The notes: generated by a model from the letters alone, not told the origin. Positions 16,530 to 25,745 are shown, counted from the first letter of the stretch. The stretch: 64,000 nucleotides of DNA from Clostridiales bacterium (GCA_012523085.1 JAAYJC010000015.1:21317-85316), one strand, 5' to 3'. Translations and numbers: made by a program.

Positions 16530-16559
16530 CCGGGCTCCGATCAGGTATTTGGAGCCCGG
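16530..16559 (-). terminator. Hairpin downstream of the first UROD-like gene
   Basis: CCGGGCTCC and GGAGCCCGG (arms 16530-16538 and 16551-16559) form a nine-base perfect stem. Read on the minus strand it lies just after the stop of the 16573 gene and is followed by TGTTATCATGTTTTTG, a plausible U-tract. Confidence 0.65.
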
Positions 16560-16572
16560 CGCATTTTTAACG

Positions 16573-17649
16573 CTACATGACCATATATGTCCTGTCGTAA
16601 ATCACCCTGTACAACAGGTCTGAGTTAAATTGCATCGGGAACACTGCCAGCCCATGCAGGCATCCCTTATACTCTTCCATCAACTGCTCAACAGCTTTTA
16701 CCACATCATCGTCGGTAGCATTATCCATCGGCAATCTGGGAAACACGCCGATCTTAATGCGGTCACAGTACTTCTTCACCAGCATAACCTTATCATTCAT
16801 TTCCTGACCCGACCAAATATCGACGCCGGCTTCGATCATAACAGGCACAAGCGTTTCGATCTTTCCGCAGGAATGCAATTCGACATACATCCCCCTTTTA
16901 TGGCAGGAATCGCAAAAACGTCTTAAATACGGCGCAATCATTTCCCGGGCCGTATCTACCGAGAAAAACGGAGCTCTCTGAGAACCCCAGTCGTCATGGA
17001 AATAGATTCCGTCCGCCCCGTAATACACATGGAATTTATCAACCAATTCATCATAAAAATCGCACAGCCTATCAAAAAGCCTGTGCACATGCTCCTGCTG
17101 ATCCTCGTCTATCAAAGCCAGAGCGGCATTTTCAAACGTCATAAATGATATGAGCCTTTCAAAAATGCCGTTCATTACCCATACGACCTTTACGCGATCG
17201 TCCTCGACAATCCCCTTGTTGAGCGCTCTGTAATGCGCCCAATCAAGCTTGTTCAGGTCGGGAAACGCGATATAGTCTTCCCATCTGGAGATATCGGGTA
17301 TTTTCACCGGATTTCCGGGCCGCACCATTGAGCCGCCGACTGCAGGTATATATTCCCATTCGACGTTAAACGCGTCGGGTCCGCCGCCGTTATTATCCGG
17401 ATCAAACGCCTCATTGTCAAAAACAAAGGCACGCGCTATATTATCCGCGAATATTTTCGGAATAAAGGTAATAAAGTCTGCGGTATTGGGCAACCAAACC
17501 GGTTTGTCGTTTTTGAGAAAGCGGAAAAAGTTTTCTCTTGGGGATATCGGTGTTTTATACCTCGGCGGAGCATCGCCCCTGATGCTGTTTATCATAAGGG
17601 TATCGTAAACACCGTCGGTTTCCAGCTTGTTCTTGATGATGACGGCCAT
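16573..17649 (-). CDS. UROD-like (MtaA/CmuA fold) protein, first copy
   Basis: A 358-residue protein of the uroporphyrinogen decarboxylase superfamily. This branch is usually methyltransferases or demethylases acting with corrinoids, not heme synthesis. GADGIYFHDDWGSQRAPF and YVELHSCGKIETLVP are the typical strand-end motifs; H and C of HSC would hold zinc, but the third Cys of MtaA is not evident. I start at ATG 17649 because GGAGG ends six bases before it; ATG 17655 abuts the ribosome site. No corrinoid protein or MtaB-type partner is adjacent, so the substrate is open. It is preceded on the strand by the solute-binding protein gene. Confidence 0.8.
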   Translation of the reverse strand: MAVIIKNKLETDGVYDTLMINSIRGDAPPRYKTPISPRENFFRFLKNDKPVWLPNTADFITFIPKIFADNIARAFVFDNEAFDPDNNGGGPDAFNVEWEYIPAVGGSMVRPGNPVKIPDISRWEDYIAFPDLNKLDWAHYRALNKGIVEDDRVKVVWVMNGIFERLISFMTFENAALALIDEDQQEHVHRLFDRLCDFYDELVDKFHVYYGADGIYFHDDWGSQRAPFFSVDTAREMIAPYLRRFCDSCHKRGMYVELHSCGKIETLVPVMIEAGVDIWSGQEMNDKVMLVKKYCDRIKIGVFPRLPMDNATDDDVVKAVEQLMEEYKGCLHGLAVFPMQFNSDLLYRVIYDRTYMVM

Positions 17650-17729
17650 TTCCATCCTCCATTTATGTATTCATTTCAGAATTATACTGTTCTTCAATAG
17701 AGCTGTAAAGTGTATGACTATCCAAGTGA

Positions 17730-17763
17730 CCTCAAGAGATTTCCATATGGAAATCTCTTGAGG
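17730..17763. repeat. 34-bp perfect palindrome
   Basis: CCTCAAGAGATTTCCAT followed directly by its exact reverse complement, 17 bases per arm and no spacer, between the solute-binding protein stop and the UROD-like start. On the plus strand TTGTTTTGTTT follows; on the minus strand, the direction of the genes, no T-run follows. It could be a hairpin that stops or stabilises the minus-strand message, or a large operator. Confidence 0.6.
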
Positions 17764-17807
17764 TTGTTTTGTTTCGGAATAATCAGCAGCGGAATTCTCC
17801 TGCACAA

Positions 17808-19568
17808 TCAACCGTTGGCCACGATGTACGCATCATATGCCTGCTGATATACCGCAATCGCCTGCTCAAGCCCGATCGTTTGCAGCTGCGAGATATAGGT
17901 ATCCCATTCGGATAACGGCCTGTCACCGTTGACAAACGATATGACATTCTCTGATATGTAAGTGTCCAGATCTGCCGCATACTGCATGTATTCCTCAGAC
18001 TGTGCTGAATTGAGCGAGAATCCCTTCGGCCATTCATACGCGCCGTCATACTCGTAATCCTGGAAATATTCGTACCATTCAATAACCGCCCTTCCGCCGT
18101 CGGGATCATACATCAGCTCAGATTCAATAATTTTGAGTCCGTGCTCGGCAAACATGTTATACGCAAACAGTGTCATCAGGAAGTTAAATGATTGGCCGCT
18201 CTCATGGCTTAGCACAAAATCGGTCGCACGTATGTTACCGTTGTCGTCATATTCCCATGTTGTGCCTTCCACGCCGTAGCTGGCAAGGAATGAACCAGCC
18301 GGACTGTAGCGCCAGTCACACCAGGTGACCGCCAGTGGAATGTTCTCGCATTTTGCGCTGATCTCGGTATCGCCGTAGGTCGTATAGCTTGCGGTATCCC
18401 CAAGGTGGAATACCTGCCCTTCCAGCAGCATCGGTCTTTTCAAACATACCCAGTAGCAGTCCGGATCATCGGTTGCCGCGATTGTTGCGCCGACCATGGT
18501 CGGAATCTGAGGCGCGATACCGGCAACACCGGTTATTGTCTGATCCCCCTCGCCCGTATCCTTGGAAGTCCAGTCGGGATCTATCAGTCCTTCAGAAACC
18601 CATTTGGCCATCTCGGCAACAAACGCCTGCGATTTGTTGTTGGAATAATAAAATTCCACTTTCCCATTCGGTCCCACATTTGCACCCGGGAATTTGGCCT
18701 GTGTCGGATTGCTCAGGCAGGTGTAGGTGTCATAACAGGAGAAAAAGCCCGGCATATCAATGTTGTTTGTTATGAAGAAAGGCCATTGCGCGCCTTTTTC
18801 CGCCTTGAACAGCTTGGCCAGATTATACAAATCGTCAACTGTTACGATATCGTCATTTGTCATGTTCAAATCGTCGAGCCAGTCGCCTCGCGCTCCGACA
18901 GTACCCGCTGACGGGAATGCCATTGTCTTCATGTTTATGAATCCGAAAATTGTGGTGTCGTTCAAAAACACAGTAGGATAAACATTCGGGTCGTCATCAT
19001 GGGATATTGCAAAATACAGATAGTTCGGGCAATATTCTTTGAAATCGTATATATTCGCAAAGTAGCCCTCTTCTATTCCGTTGATCATTGTGCCGGCATA
19101 AAAATTGGATACCTGATTCATTAGATCCGGCAAATCATCCGCCGCCAAAAGCGTTGTAAAGTTGTCGCTTCTCGTCTGCCAGGGTATGACCAGATACTCT
19201 ATATCAATTCCCGTGGTTTCCTGCTCCGCAATCTGGAAATCAATGGCGTCATACCCCTCTTCAGGCAGCAAATCGGAAATAAAGCAGGTCGTCCAGTAGG
19301 TCAAAACCTCGTCCGTTGTGCTGATGGGCAATTCGTAATCATATGTGCTTTTCGGAAAACCCAGCTCATCCGTTTCAAATTTACCTGCAGCAAAATTGTA
19401 CGGCGATTGCTCGTCATCCGGCGTAGTCGCGGTTTCTGTCTGGGACGGAGATGCGGAACCGTCCGCCGGAATTAAAGAGGTATCGCTATCTACCGGCGCA
19501 TTGCCGCATCCGGTAAACAGAACGGCAATTACGGTGAGTGCCAGGATAAATGCGATTCTTTTTTTCAT
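17808..19568 (-). CDS. Extracellular solute-binding lipoprotein, sugar ABC type
   Basis: A 586-residue surface lipoprotein of the large family-1 sugar-binding proteins (LipO-like). Signal peptide MKKRIAFILALTVIAVLFTG with lipobox LFTGC and lipidated C21, then an acidic Ser/Thr-rich linker. The body contains TLLAADDLPDLM and a hinge region (NMTNDDIVTVDDLYNLAKL), as in oligosaccharide binders. The start is ATG 19568, which has AAGGAG 5-6 bases upstream; the longer TTG frame does not. No permease or ATPase genes lie nearby, so it must work with a transporter encoded elsewhere. It is flanked by two UROD-like genes on the same strand. Confidence 0.88.
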   Translation of the reverse strand: MKKRIAFILALTVIAVLFTGCGNAPVDSDTSLIPADGSASPSQTETATTPDDEQSPYNFAAGKFETDELGFPKSTYDYELPISTTDEVLTYWTTCFISDLLPEEGYDAIDFQIAEQETTGIDIEYLVIPWQTRSDNFTTLLAADDLPDLMNQVSNFYAGTMINGIEEGYFANIYDFKEYCPNYLYFAISHDDDPNVYPTVFLNDTTIFGFINMKTMAFPSAGTVGARGDWLDDLNMTNDDIVTVDDLYNLAKLFKAEKGAQWPFFITNNIDMPGFFSCYDTYTCLSNPTQAKFPGANVGPNGKVEFYYSNNKSQAFVAEMAKWVSEGLIDPDWTSKDTGEGDQTITGVAGIAPQIPTMVGATIAATDDPDCYWVCLKRPMLLEGQVFHLGDTASYTTYGDTEISAKCENIPLAVTWCDWRYSPAGSFLASYGVEGTTWEYDDNGNIRATDFVLSHESGQSFNFLMTLFAYNMFAEHGLKIIESELMYDPDGGRAVIEWYEYFQDYEYDGAYEWPKGFSLNSAQSEEYMQYAADLDTYISENVISFVNGDRPLSEWDTYISQLQTIGLEQAIAVYQQAYDAYIVANG

Positions 19569-19619
19569 ATAGTCTCCTTTCAAAAACGCCTTATTATCTG
19601 CTAACGCATAGTCTTTACT

Positions 19620-19648
19620 ATCTTAGCCGAAAAAAGGAATCAAATCAA
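19620..19648 (-). promoter_or_regulatory. Sigma-A-type promoter of the solute-binding protein gene
   Basis: On the minus strand TTGATT (19643-19648) and TAAGAT (19620-19625) are separated by exactly 17 bases, about 50 bases before the ATG. Confidence 0.5.
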
Positions 19649-20261
19649 CACAATTGGTATAACGCCCGACATTAATCACCAAATATCGGGCAGCGCTTTT
19701 CCTGGCTCAATGCAAGTCTTTTTCAGTGTTTTAACCATTATTTAATATTTTTTCTGCCATTCACCCGGCAGCAAGCCGGGTTTCTCCGCGTAGTTGCCCA
19801 AATTATGGGCAATGCTATAACCGGCAATATGCTAAATTTTTTTTAACCAATAAATGCGCAAGCACCGGATCCAACTATGTAAACTATACAAAAAAGCGAC
19901 CCATACAGGCTTGTGCTATTAGGGATAATATATGCGCTAAAATGACATGACCTAAAAAGAAGAGAAGCCCAAACCCAGATATGGTAAAATGGAATCACGA
20001 CAAGACCATTAACCAAAAAGGGAGAGCTTCGCATGAATATGATAACACAAGAAGCAGGGAAAAGGCAATCAGTAGTAAAGCTGGCGACGGCGTCAAGTTA
20101 TTGTAGGCTTTTAAAAGCTATTGCAGGCAACCAAAAAGCAGATTTAGCAAAATAGCCTCAAGATTTTTTTGTGTATCGGAAATTTTGCCTGTCTGGGGAG
20201 AAACAGCGGATAAAAACCAGCAGTCCGACGCCTCTTTATTAATCTCCGTCATCCATAGGGT
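19649..20261. other. Long intergenic region with hairpins and a short frame
   Basis: About 610 bases without a clear gene. It holds two small perfect hairpins (ACCCGGC/GCCGGGT at 19763-19781; TTGCCCA/TGGGCAA at 19794-19812), an AT-rich stretch, and the short plus-strand frame listed at 20033. No convincing protein homology otherwise. Confidence 0.5.
20033..20155 (+). pseudogene. Short frame, possible transposase N-terminal remnant
   Basis: A 40-residue frame (MNMITQEAGKRQSVVKLATA then SSYCRLLKAIAGNQKADLAK) with a fair ribosome site, GGGAGAG, upstream. The opening resembles the first residues of integrase-core transposases whose N-termini start with a basic helix (IT-E-RKRQ-VVK), but the frame stops before any helix-turn-helix or DDE domain. 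It may be a leftover of an insertion sequence or an unrelated small protein; the resemblance is from memory and weak. Confidence 0.25.
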
Positions 20262-21248
20262 TTAGTTGTTTTGATAATAGCACTTGGCGTAGTTTTGGTA
20301 TATGTCCTCGATGATTGCGTTCTTTCTTTTGACGTTTTCATCTTCCGGATCGCCGTTGACAAACGCCATGAATGCGTAACCGCCGTCCGGAGCAAGCGTA
20401 TCTATGCATTTGTACAGCTCCTCGCGAAGCTCTTCGTCGGAGGCCTCCGGAAATGAAATGCGGCCGGTATTGTCCCAACCGCCCATGATGGCGAGTTTTC
20501 GCCCGTATTTTTTCTTCATGCCTGCAAGGTCGTTTGAAACCTGCGCGGGTTCCCAGGCCGAAACGCCCATTTCGAGCCAGGCATCGGCAAACGACTCACA
20601 CTTCCCGCAGCAGTGCATGCTGATCAGCAGACCGTCATTCAGAGCCATATCCGCATGTTTTTTGTGAAATGGCATGACCAGCTCACGGTACATTTTTTCG
20701 CTGATGAACGGAAATCGTGCGGCCGCCGTATCGTCGACCAGGCAGTAAACATCGGGATGGTAGTATTTCATCATGGCGCGCTGCCGCTCAAGATAATACT
20801 CGCTGAGGTAATCAAACAGCGCGTAAACTTCCTCAGGCTCTTCATGCATCGCACACAGTCCTTCCGTAAACGACATGAAGTCCATCAAAGTCATGAAGTA
20901 ACCGCCCGCAAAAATAACCACAGGATCGTTTTTAATATCTTTTTTCTCAAGATCCTTTTTCGCCAGTGCTTCCCAGTCCACATTGGATAGATCGGGCGTC
21001 TTTATCACATCGCGCCATTTCCTGATATCTTTTAGGATTTCCTTTCCGGGAGCCGCCATATGCGCACCCATCGATGCGGGCGTCGTCGCGTACTGTACGC
21101 CAAACTCATTCATTTTATTTCCGTCCGGACTCGTAAGATCCATAAACAGCGAAGGCATAACCATCCAATCCATCATGCGGTATTTCGGAACGAATTCGGG
21201 AATCTCTCCTCTGAGCAGCATTTTATAGTTTTCCTTTTCGGAAATCAT
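20262..21248 (-). CDS. UROD-like (MtaA/CmuA fold) protein, second copy
   Basis: A 328-residue protein of the same superfamily as the 16573 gene but clearly divergent. Visible: YHPDVYCLVDDTAAARFPF, then the zinc-type motif SMHCCGKCESF and VSAWEPAQVSNDLAGMKKKYG. GGGAGG lies eight bases before ATG 21248. It is downstream of the glycyl radical enzyme gene on the same strand (228-base gap), so the two may share a transcript. Known relatives transfer methyl groups; a role handling the product or substrate of the radical enzyme is possible but unproven. The gap between the genes holds a 60-codon TTG-started frame (21275-21457) with no good ribosome site, not called. Confidence 0.8.
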   Translation of the reverse strand: MISEKENYKMLLRGEIPEFVPKYRMMDWMVMPSLFMDLTSPDGNKMNEFGVQYATTPASMGAHMAAPGKEILKDIRKWRDVIKTPDLSNVDWEALAKKDLEKKDIKNDPVVIFAGGYFMTLMDFMSFTEGLCAMHEEPEEVYALFDYLSEYYLERQRAMMKYYHPDVYCLVDDTAAARFPFISEKMYRELVMPFHKKHADMALNDGLLISMHCCGKCESFADAWLEMGVSAWEPAQVSNDLAGMKKKYGRKLAIMGGWDNTGRISFPEASDEELREELYKCIDTLAPDGGYAFMAFVNGDPEDENVKRKNAIIEDIYQNYAKCYYQNN

Positions 21249-21476
21249 GAAACAAACCTCCCAATTATAATGATTTAATGCTTGGGATCAGCTCCGCAAC
21301 CAAAGGCAGCCGGGATGGCTGCCTTGATTGTTTCAGTGTTATTGGCAATAGTTTCTTGCATTTTCATAAAAGTTTTTTGCTCATTGTTTAACCAATGCTG
21401 CGATAAACCCGCCGCCGGGCGCTTCAGAAAATCTCGCTCGGTGGTGGTCCGCCTCAAGCCGCGCCTTACTACCTTA

Positions 21477-23969
21477 TTAAAGGCTTTGTTCGGTGCGGGT
21501 TATGAAGTCATTTTGTACCTCCCGGTGAAGCGTGACAAAATATGTCGAAAAACCGGCGATGCGGACGATCAAATCCTTGTGTGCAAGCGGTTCTTCCTGC
21601 GCTGCGCGAAGCTTATCCGTGCCGACCACATTGAATTGCACCTGCATACCGCCGAGCTTGAAATAGGTGCGAAACAGGTTTTTCAGCTTCTCTGTTCCCT
21701 CGTCACCTTGTACGGCAGTCGGCGTGAAGCGGATATTGAGCTGGTCTCCGTTTGCAAGCTCAAGATGCGGCAGCTTTGCAGCGCTCCTGAGGTAAGCTGT
21801 GGGGCCGTTCTTGTCAAAACCCTGGCGCGGTGAAATTGCGTCCGCAATCGGTTCGCCCGCTTTTCTTCCGTCGGGCGTAGCATCCAGCTTTTTGCCAAAA
21901 TAAATATGCGCCGTCATTGTAAAGGTGCCTCCGGAGTAATAGCCTCTGGGTCCCATTTTCCGTTTCATCATTTCCGCAAACTGGCCAAGCGCCCAAGAAG
22001 CAAGTCCATCGACTTCTTCATTGTCGTTACCGTAATGTGGAACCTCGTTGATGATCGTCTGTCTGAGCTGTTCATATCCGACCCAGTCTGCCTTCATTGC
22101 ATCATACAGTTCGCGAAGCGTAACCGTCTTATCATCAAAGCAAAGCTTTTTGATGGTCATCAGACTGTCGGCGACATTGGAAGTCCCGCATGCTGTCAGG
22201 CCGGTACGGTTATACTTCGCACCGCCCTCTGTCACGTCTTTTCCGGCTTCCATGCAACCTTCCATCATTGTTGAGGCGGCAATGCACGGGAAGTAGGTTG
22301 AGTAGGCCAGTTCATACATACAAGCGTAGGACACAGTCCAGTCCAGTAGATATTCCATCAGCTTTGTAAAGGTCTCTTTGACCTCCTCAAAACTTTCATA
22401 TTCCCAAAACTGCTTGCAGGGAAGCGCCATCTTTCCGGTCTTCGGGTTGACGCCGCCGTTAATCATCAGCGAAATGACCTGCATCATATCCCAAACCGAG
22501 TCGCTTCCGTTGTTACCGGACGCCGACCACTCGTTCCCCGTTCCGCCGGGTTCAACGCAGCCAACGATGCTGTAATCGTACGCATCTTCTTTGGAAAAAC
22601 CGCATTTAATCAGTGACGGAGCAATGACTTCATCGTTTTGCAGCTGGGGCATGCCGCCGCAGAGCTTGCTGGATTCGATGGCTAACTGCCAGATTTCATC
22701 CGGCGTGTTTTTATGGATGCGAAGCGCGATTGTCGGATCGGTAAGTTTCATTCTGCCGTATGTCTGAAGCATGTAATATGTCGCAGGCGTCGAATCGTCC
22801 TGCCCGTCGGGCGTTGAGCCGCCGACTGTAATAACAATGCCTCCCGTAGCGGTCATGCCGTTGTAGATCGCCATATATGCGTTCATACCGCTCTCGTTTA
22901 GCTCGATAACTCTTTTGTTGTTGAGCATCATTCCGTGCACGACCATGATATCGCATACGCGCAGCACGAAAGCGTCCATGTACTCCTGAGCCTGCTCGGG
23001 CGTTATCAGTCCCTTTTCGAGTTCCTCAACAATAAAATGCCCGATATACTTGTCAACACGACCCATGGATTGGCCGTGCTGCTGTGCGTCGGTCACAAGC
23101 AGCAGCTGATACAGGATAATGACCTGCAGACCTTCCCAGTAAGTACGCGCGGGATTTTCCATGATCCAGTCCAGTGAATCCGCCATTTTGTTTAGTTCTT
23201 CTTTGCGCGCTTTATCCGCAACTGTCGCGGCTTTATCGCGGCAAGCTTGCGCATACCGCTTGGCAAGCAGAATAGCGGCATCGCAGACGCGGACGACGGC
23301 ATGATAAAAAACATGCTTTTTTGCATAATCGCCGCTGATTTTTCCTTTGTGCTGCTCAATTTTCTTCAGAGCCTGCCTGCGCACTTCACCGAAGCCAACG
23401 TTTACGGCTTTGTTGAAATTCGCAACATAGTGTCCCTGTATGCCTGCGGCGGCATGTATTTTTCCATCGCTGTGATCGAGCATATAGTTCATGCAGGCGC
23501 CGTTCCCGAAGCCGTCAAGAAAATCTTCCGTGACCACGCCCTCGAACATCTTGCTGATGCTGATGTCCTCCCAGACCTCTATCGCTTCTTTGAGAATGTC
23601 GCGCTGCTCGTCACTCATATGCACCGGTCCATCGGACTGCCATGCTTTTTTGAACGTCTTCTCGTCGATGATGCCCTTGATCCAGCCGGGTCCGCCGTCG
23701 ACGTACAGCGTCAGGCACTTTTCATCCGGCCCCGGCGTTCCGACGAAAATATCGTCGTCGAATACCGAGATTTTTCGTTTTTGCGCCCAGTCGAGAAGCG
23801 CTCCGGCACGCTTGAGCAAGGGAAACTCATTGGGGTGCGACTTATAATAGTCGGTATAGATTTTCGTACGTTCGGTGTTGATTGTAATATCGCGGCCTTG
23901 CGTAAACATATCACGCTTTTCGCGGATACGTTTAATACGGTCGGATACGGGTGCAAATTGAAACATCAT
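21477..23969 (-). CDS. Glycyl radical enzyme, PFL/diol-dehydratase family, unassigned
   Basis: About 830 residues. Counting from the longest frame (23987), the active-site Cys is C477 in SIVGCVEPGGTGNE and the radical glycine is G812 in VRIAGFSTYF. The GCVEP form groups it with dehydratases, decarboxylases and C-N/C-S lyases rather than pyruvate formate-lyase, which has two adjacent Cys. The residues after GCVEP (GGTGNEWSASG) and the Phe in RIAGFS differ from the usual GWHDAAFF and RVAGYS forms. Ribosome site GGAGG is followed by two ATGs (23969, 23966); the upstream ATG 23987 precedes the site and is rejected. Oxygen-sensitive cytosolic enzyme; needs an activase, none adjacent. Confidence 0.9.
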   Translation of the reverse strand: MMFQFAPVSDRIKRIREKRDMFTQGRDITINTERTKIYTDYYKSHPNEFPLLKRAGALLDWAQKRKISVFDDDIFVGTPGPDEKCLTLYVDGGPGWIKGIIDEKTFKKAWQSDGPVHMSDEQRDILKEAIEVWEDISISKMFEGVVTEDFLDGFGNGACMNYMLDHSDGKIHAAAGIQGHYVANFNKAVNVGFGEVRRQALKKIEQHKGKISGDYAKKHVFYHAVVRVCDAAILLAKRYAQACRDKAATVADKARKEELNKMADSLDWIMENPARTYWEGLQVIILYQLLLVTDAQQHGQSMGRVDKYIGHFIVEELEKGLITPEQAQEYMDAFVLRVCDIMVVHGMMLNNKRVIELNESGMNAYMAIYNGMTATGGIVITVGGSTPDGQDDSTPATYYMLQTYGRMKLTDPTIALRIHKNTPDEIWQLAIESSKLCGGMPQLQNDEVIAPSLIKCGFSKEDAYDYSIVGCVEPGGTGNEWSASGNNGSDSVWDMMQVISLMINGGVNPKTGKMALPCKQFWEYESFEEVKETFTKLMEYLLDWTVSYACMYELAYSTYFPCIAASTMMEGCMEAGKDVTEGGAKYNRTGLTACGTSNVADSLMTIKKLCFDDKTVTLRELYDAMKADWVGYEQLRQTIINEVPHYGNDNEEVDGLASWALGQFAEMMKRKMGPRGYYSGGTFTMTAHIYFGKKLDATPDGRKAGEPIADAISPRQGFDKNGPTAYLRSAAKLPHLELANGDQLNIRFTPTAVQGDEGTEKLKNLFRTYFKLGGMQVQFNVVGTDKLRAAQEEPLAHKDLIVRIAGFSTYFVTLHREVQNDFITRTEQSL

Positions 23970-24008
23970 ATCGCCTCCAAAATACATTGAACATGTGTTT
24001 ATACTTAC

Positions 24009-24037
24009 ATAATAACAAATCCTGCTTTATTTCTCAA
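24009..24037 (-). promoter_or_regulatory. Sigma-A-type promoter of the glycyl radical enzyme gene
   Basis: On the minus strand TTGAGA (24032-24037) and TATTAT (24009-24014) have a 17-base spacer, leaving a leader of about 40 bases with the GGAGG site. Confidence 0.5.
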
Positions 24038-24570
24038 CAGTGCGATGACAAATTTATTCTTTACCCTATCTCAATATTGGGGATTGTTTTCATGTTGGTA
24101 TGGTAATCCTCTGTTACAGGTCATCGGGCTAATCCATACAAATCGGTTGCAAATGTGCATGTTTTCAATTAATACTTACACTATGTCGTCAATCCTGTAC
24201 CTGATATGCTGCATGACCGACGGGTCTTGTTTTCTGTTGTCGACATCGGTTGACCGGTTTTCAGTAATGCTCTTCACTGCAGCCCTGCTTTCTGCCGAGG
24301 CTATGCAGCTGAAGCTTCCTGTTTTTTCTGTTGCCTGAATATTGGTGATTAATTTACCGATAATTGCGAACTTCATTTTTTGTCAAACTTTTTTAGAAAT
24401 CATCCCTTTCCCGGATTGCCTGTATTTCTTCTTGTGTATCGGCATTTTTGCCAAATTTCAGTTGTCATTTTATCATGTTTGAACAATTTTCACAAAGATC
24501 CTCGGCGTATATCACCTCACCGAAATATGGTTAATGATTTATGCCCGTTTCCGATATTCGCCAATCACAC
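24038..24570. other. Divergent intergenic region, no gene seen
   Basis: AT-rich region of about 530 bases between two divergent promoters. I see no ORF with a ribosome site, no RNA motif and no long repeat. It may hold operators for the glycyl radical enzyme or the winged-helix gene. Confidence 0.4.
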
Positions 24571-24599
24571 TTGAAAGTTGCTCCGCTTCGTGCTATTTT
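24571..24599 (+). promoter_or_regulatory. Candidate promoter of the winged-helix regulator gene
   Basis: TTGAAA (24571-24576), 17-base spacer, TATTTT (24594-24599), 41 bases before the ATG. The -35 is good, the -10 is imperfect. Confidence 0.4.
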
Positions 24600-24640
24600 T
24601 CAAGTAAGCGGCTGATTAAGTAAGGTTGGGAGGTTTTTGG

Positions 24641-25708
24641 ATGAATTACTTGGCGCAACCGGGCATTCTTATGGATGTTATCGGTTATACAATGATCTAT
24701 TTCAACCAGAATGCATTGAAATACAGAGAGAAGATTTTCAGCAATCAGGAAGAAGACCCTTTTACATATTTTGATCTGTTTCGCGCGGGTAAACGAAAAA
24801 TAGACCCGCCCGCCAAACTGTATCCGTTTTTCTATTATGATCCGAAGTCTACCAATTTGACTTTAATGTTCAAATACCTCTGGGAAACCCATGATTTTTC
24901 TCAGCAGCGCCCTGCGGATTTTTTTGCTTCGCTTTGTGGCGAAGCATTCAGACGGTTTTGCATCGAGTATTATCTGATTGGCTACCAAAACGAACTGGAT
25001 ATAAACGGTGTGCTGGCCGGTGATATGAAAAGCTGCCTGCACGCGCTTTCTCTGCTTAACACGCATGGTAACAACCTCGTGTATTTTGTGGACTTTTTTC
25101 AGGATTTTGAGTCTCTTGCCGCATCACTTTCCGAATACATGTCGTATTGCTTCAATAAAATTGAGGCCTTTCACGAAAAGCTCGTCCCGGAAATGATCGA
25201 CAGGATTTTCGAAGAATATATCCGGTACGAGTCTATCATCAAGCGCATGTATGAAATTCAGGACAATATGAGTATCGCAGAGGAATACTTCACCATTCAT
25301 CTGATGGAGCACCTCGCTTTGTTTCACAAACCGGCCTTCAACGGTATTAACCACTTATTCTTTATCGGCGCAAGCAGCAGACAGACGATTACGCGCTGGA
25401 GCGATTATACGAACATCAGTATCATTTCCTTTGGTCAGTCGTTCGGAAACGAAGTCAAATACGATATTATCCAGGAGCTTCGCAAGGGTGAGCATACCGT
25501 TTCGCAATTGGCCAAAAAGTTATACATCGCCCGCTCAACCGTTGACCGTTATCTACTTTCACTGTGCGAAAACCTTGTCGTTCAGGTGTCCAGAAAAGCC
25601 GGTACGGAAATCTACTACAAGCTCAACGGAAACTATATGCTGGCCGCCAAAGAGGAAGTCAAGCGCATACTGGACGATATCTGTGCCGATATAACCGGCA
25701 GTGACTGA
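24641..25708 (+). CDS. ArsR-type winged-helix transcriptional regulator
   Basis: A 355-residue protein with a long alpha-helical N-terminal region of unknown fold (about 1-270) and a C-terminal winged helix (residues about 275-345; EVKYDIIQELRKGEHTVSQL, then AKKLYIARSTVDRYLLSLCE). No metal-binding Cys set of ArsR sensors is visible. ATG 24641 follows GGGAGG by seven bases; an upstream TTG at 24626 has no site. It is followed by the glycosidase gene at 25827 and is likely its local regulator. The gap between them carries the hairpin repeat at 25746. Confidence 0.75.
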   Translation: MNYLAQPGILMDVIGYTMIYFNQNALKYREKIFSNQEEDPFTYFDLFRAGKRKIDPPAKLYPFFYYDPKSTNLTLMFKYLWETHDFSQQRPADFFASLCGEAFRRFCIEYYLIGYQNELDINGVLAGDMKSCLHALSLLNTHGNNLVYFVDFFQDFESLAASLSEYMSYCFNKIEAFHEKLVPEMIDRIFEEYIRYESIIKRMYEIQDNMSIAEEYFTIHLMEHLALFHKPAFNGINHLFFIGASSRQTITRWSDYTNISIISFGQSFGNEVKYDIIQELRKGEHTVSQLAKKLYIARSTVDRYLLSLCENLVVQVSRKAGTEIYYKLNGNYMLAAKEEVKRILDDICADITGSD

Positions 25709-25745
25709 CACGGCTTACGGAGAGAAAACCGGTTTCATTACAAAA

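Noticed and set aside
19843..20034. Hydrophobic 63-residue frame on the minus strand
   Set aside because: No ribosome site; it overlaps the possible transposase remnant and its hydrophobicity follows from AT-rich sequence.
21275..21457. 60-residue frame between the glycyl radical enzyme and the UROD-like gene
   Set aside because: TTG start with no good ribosome site and no recognisable motif; mentioned with the neighbouring gene but not called.
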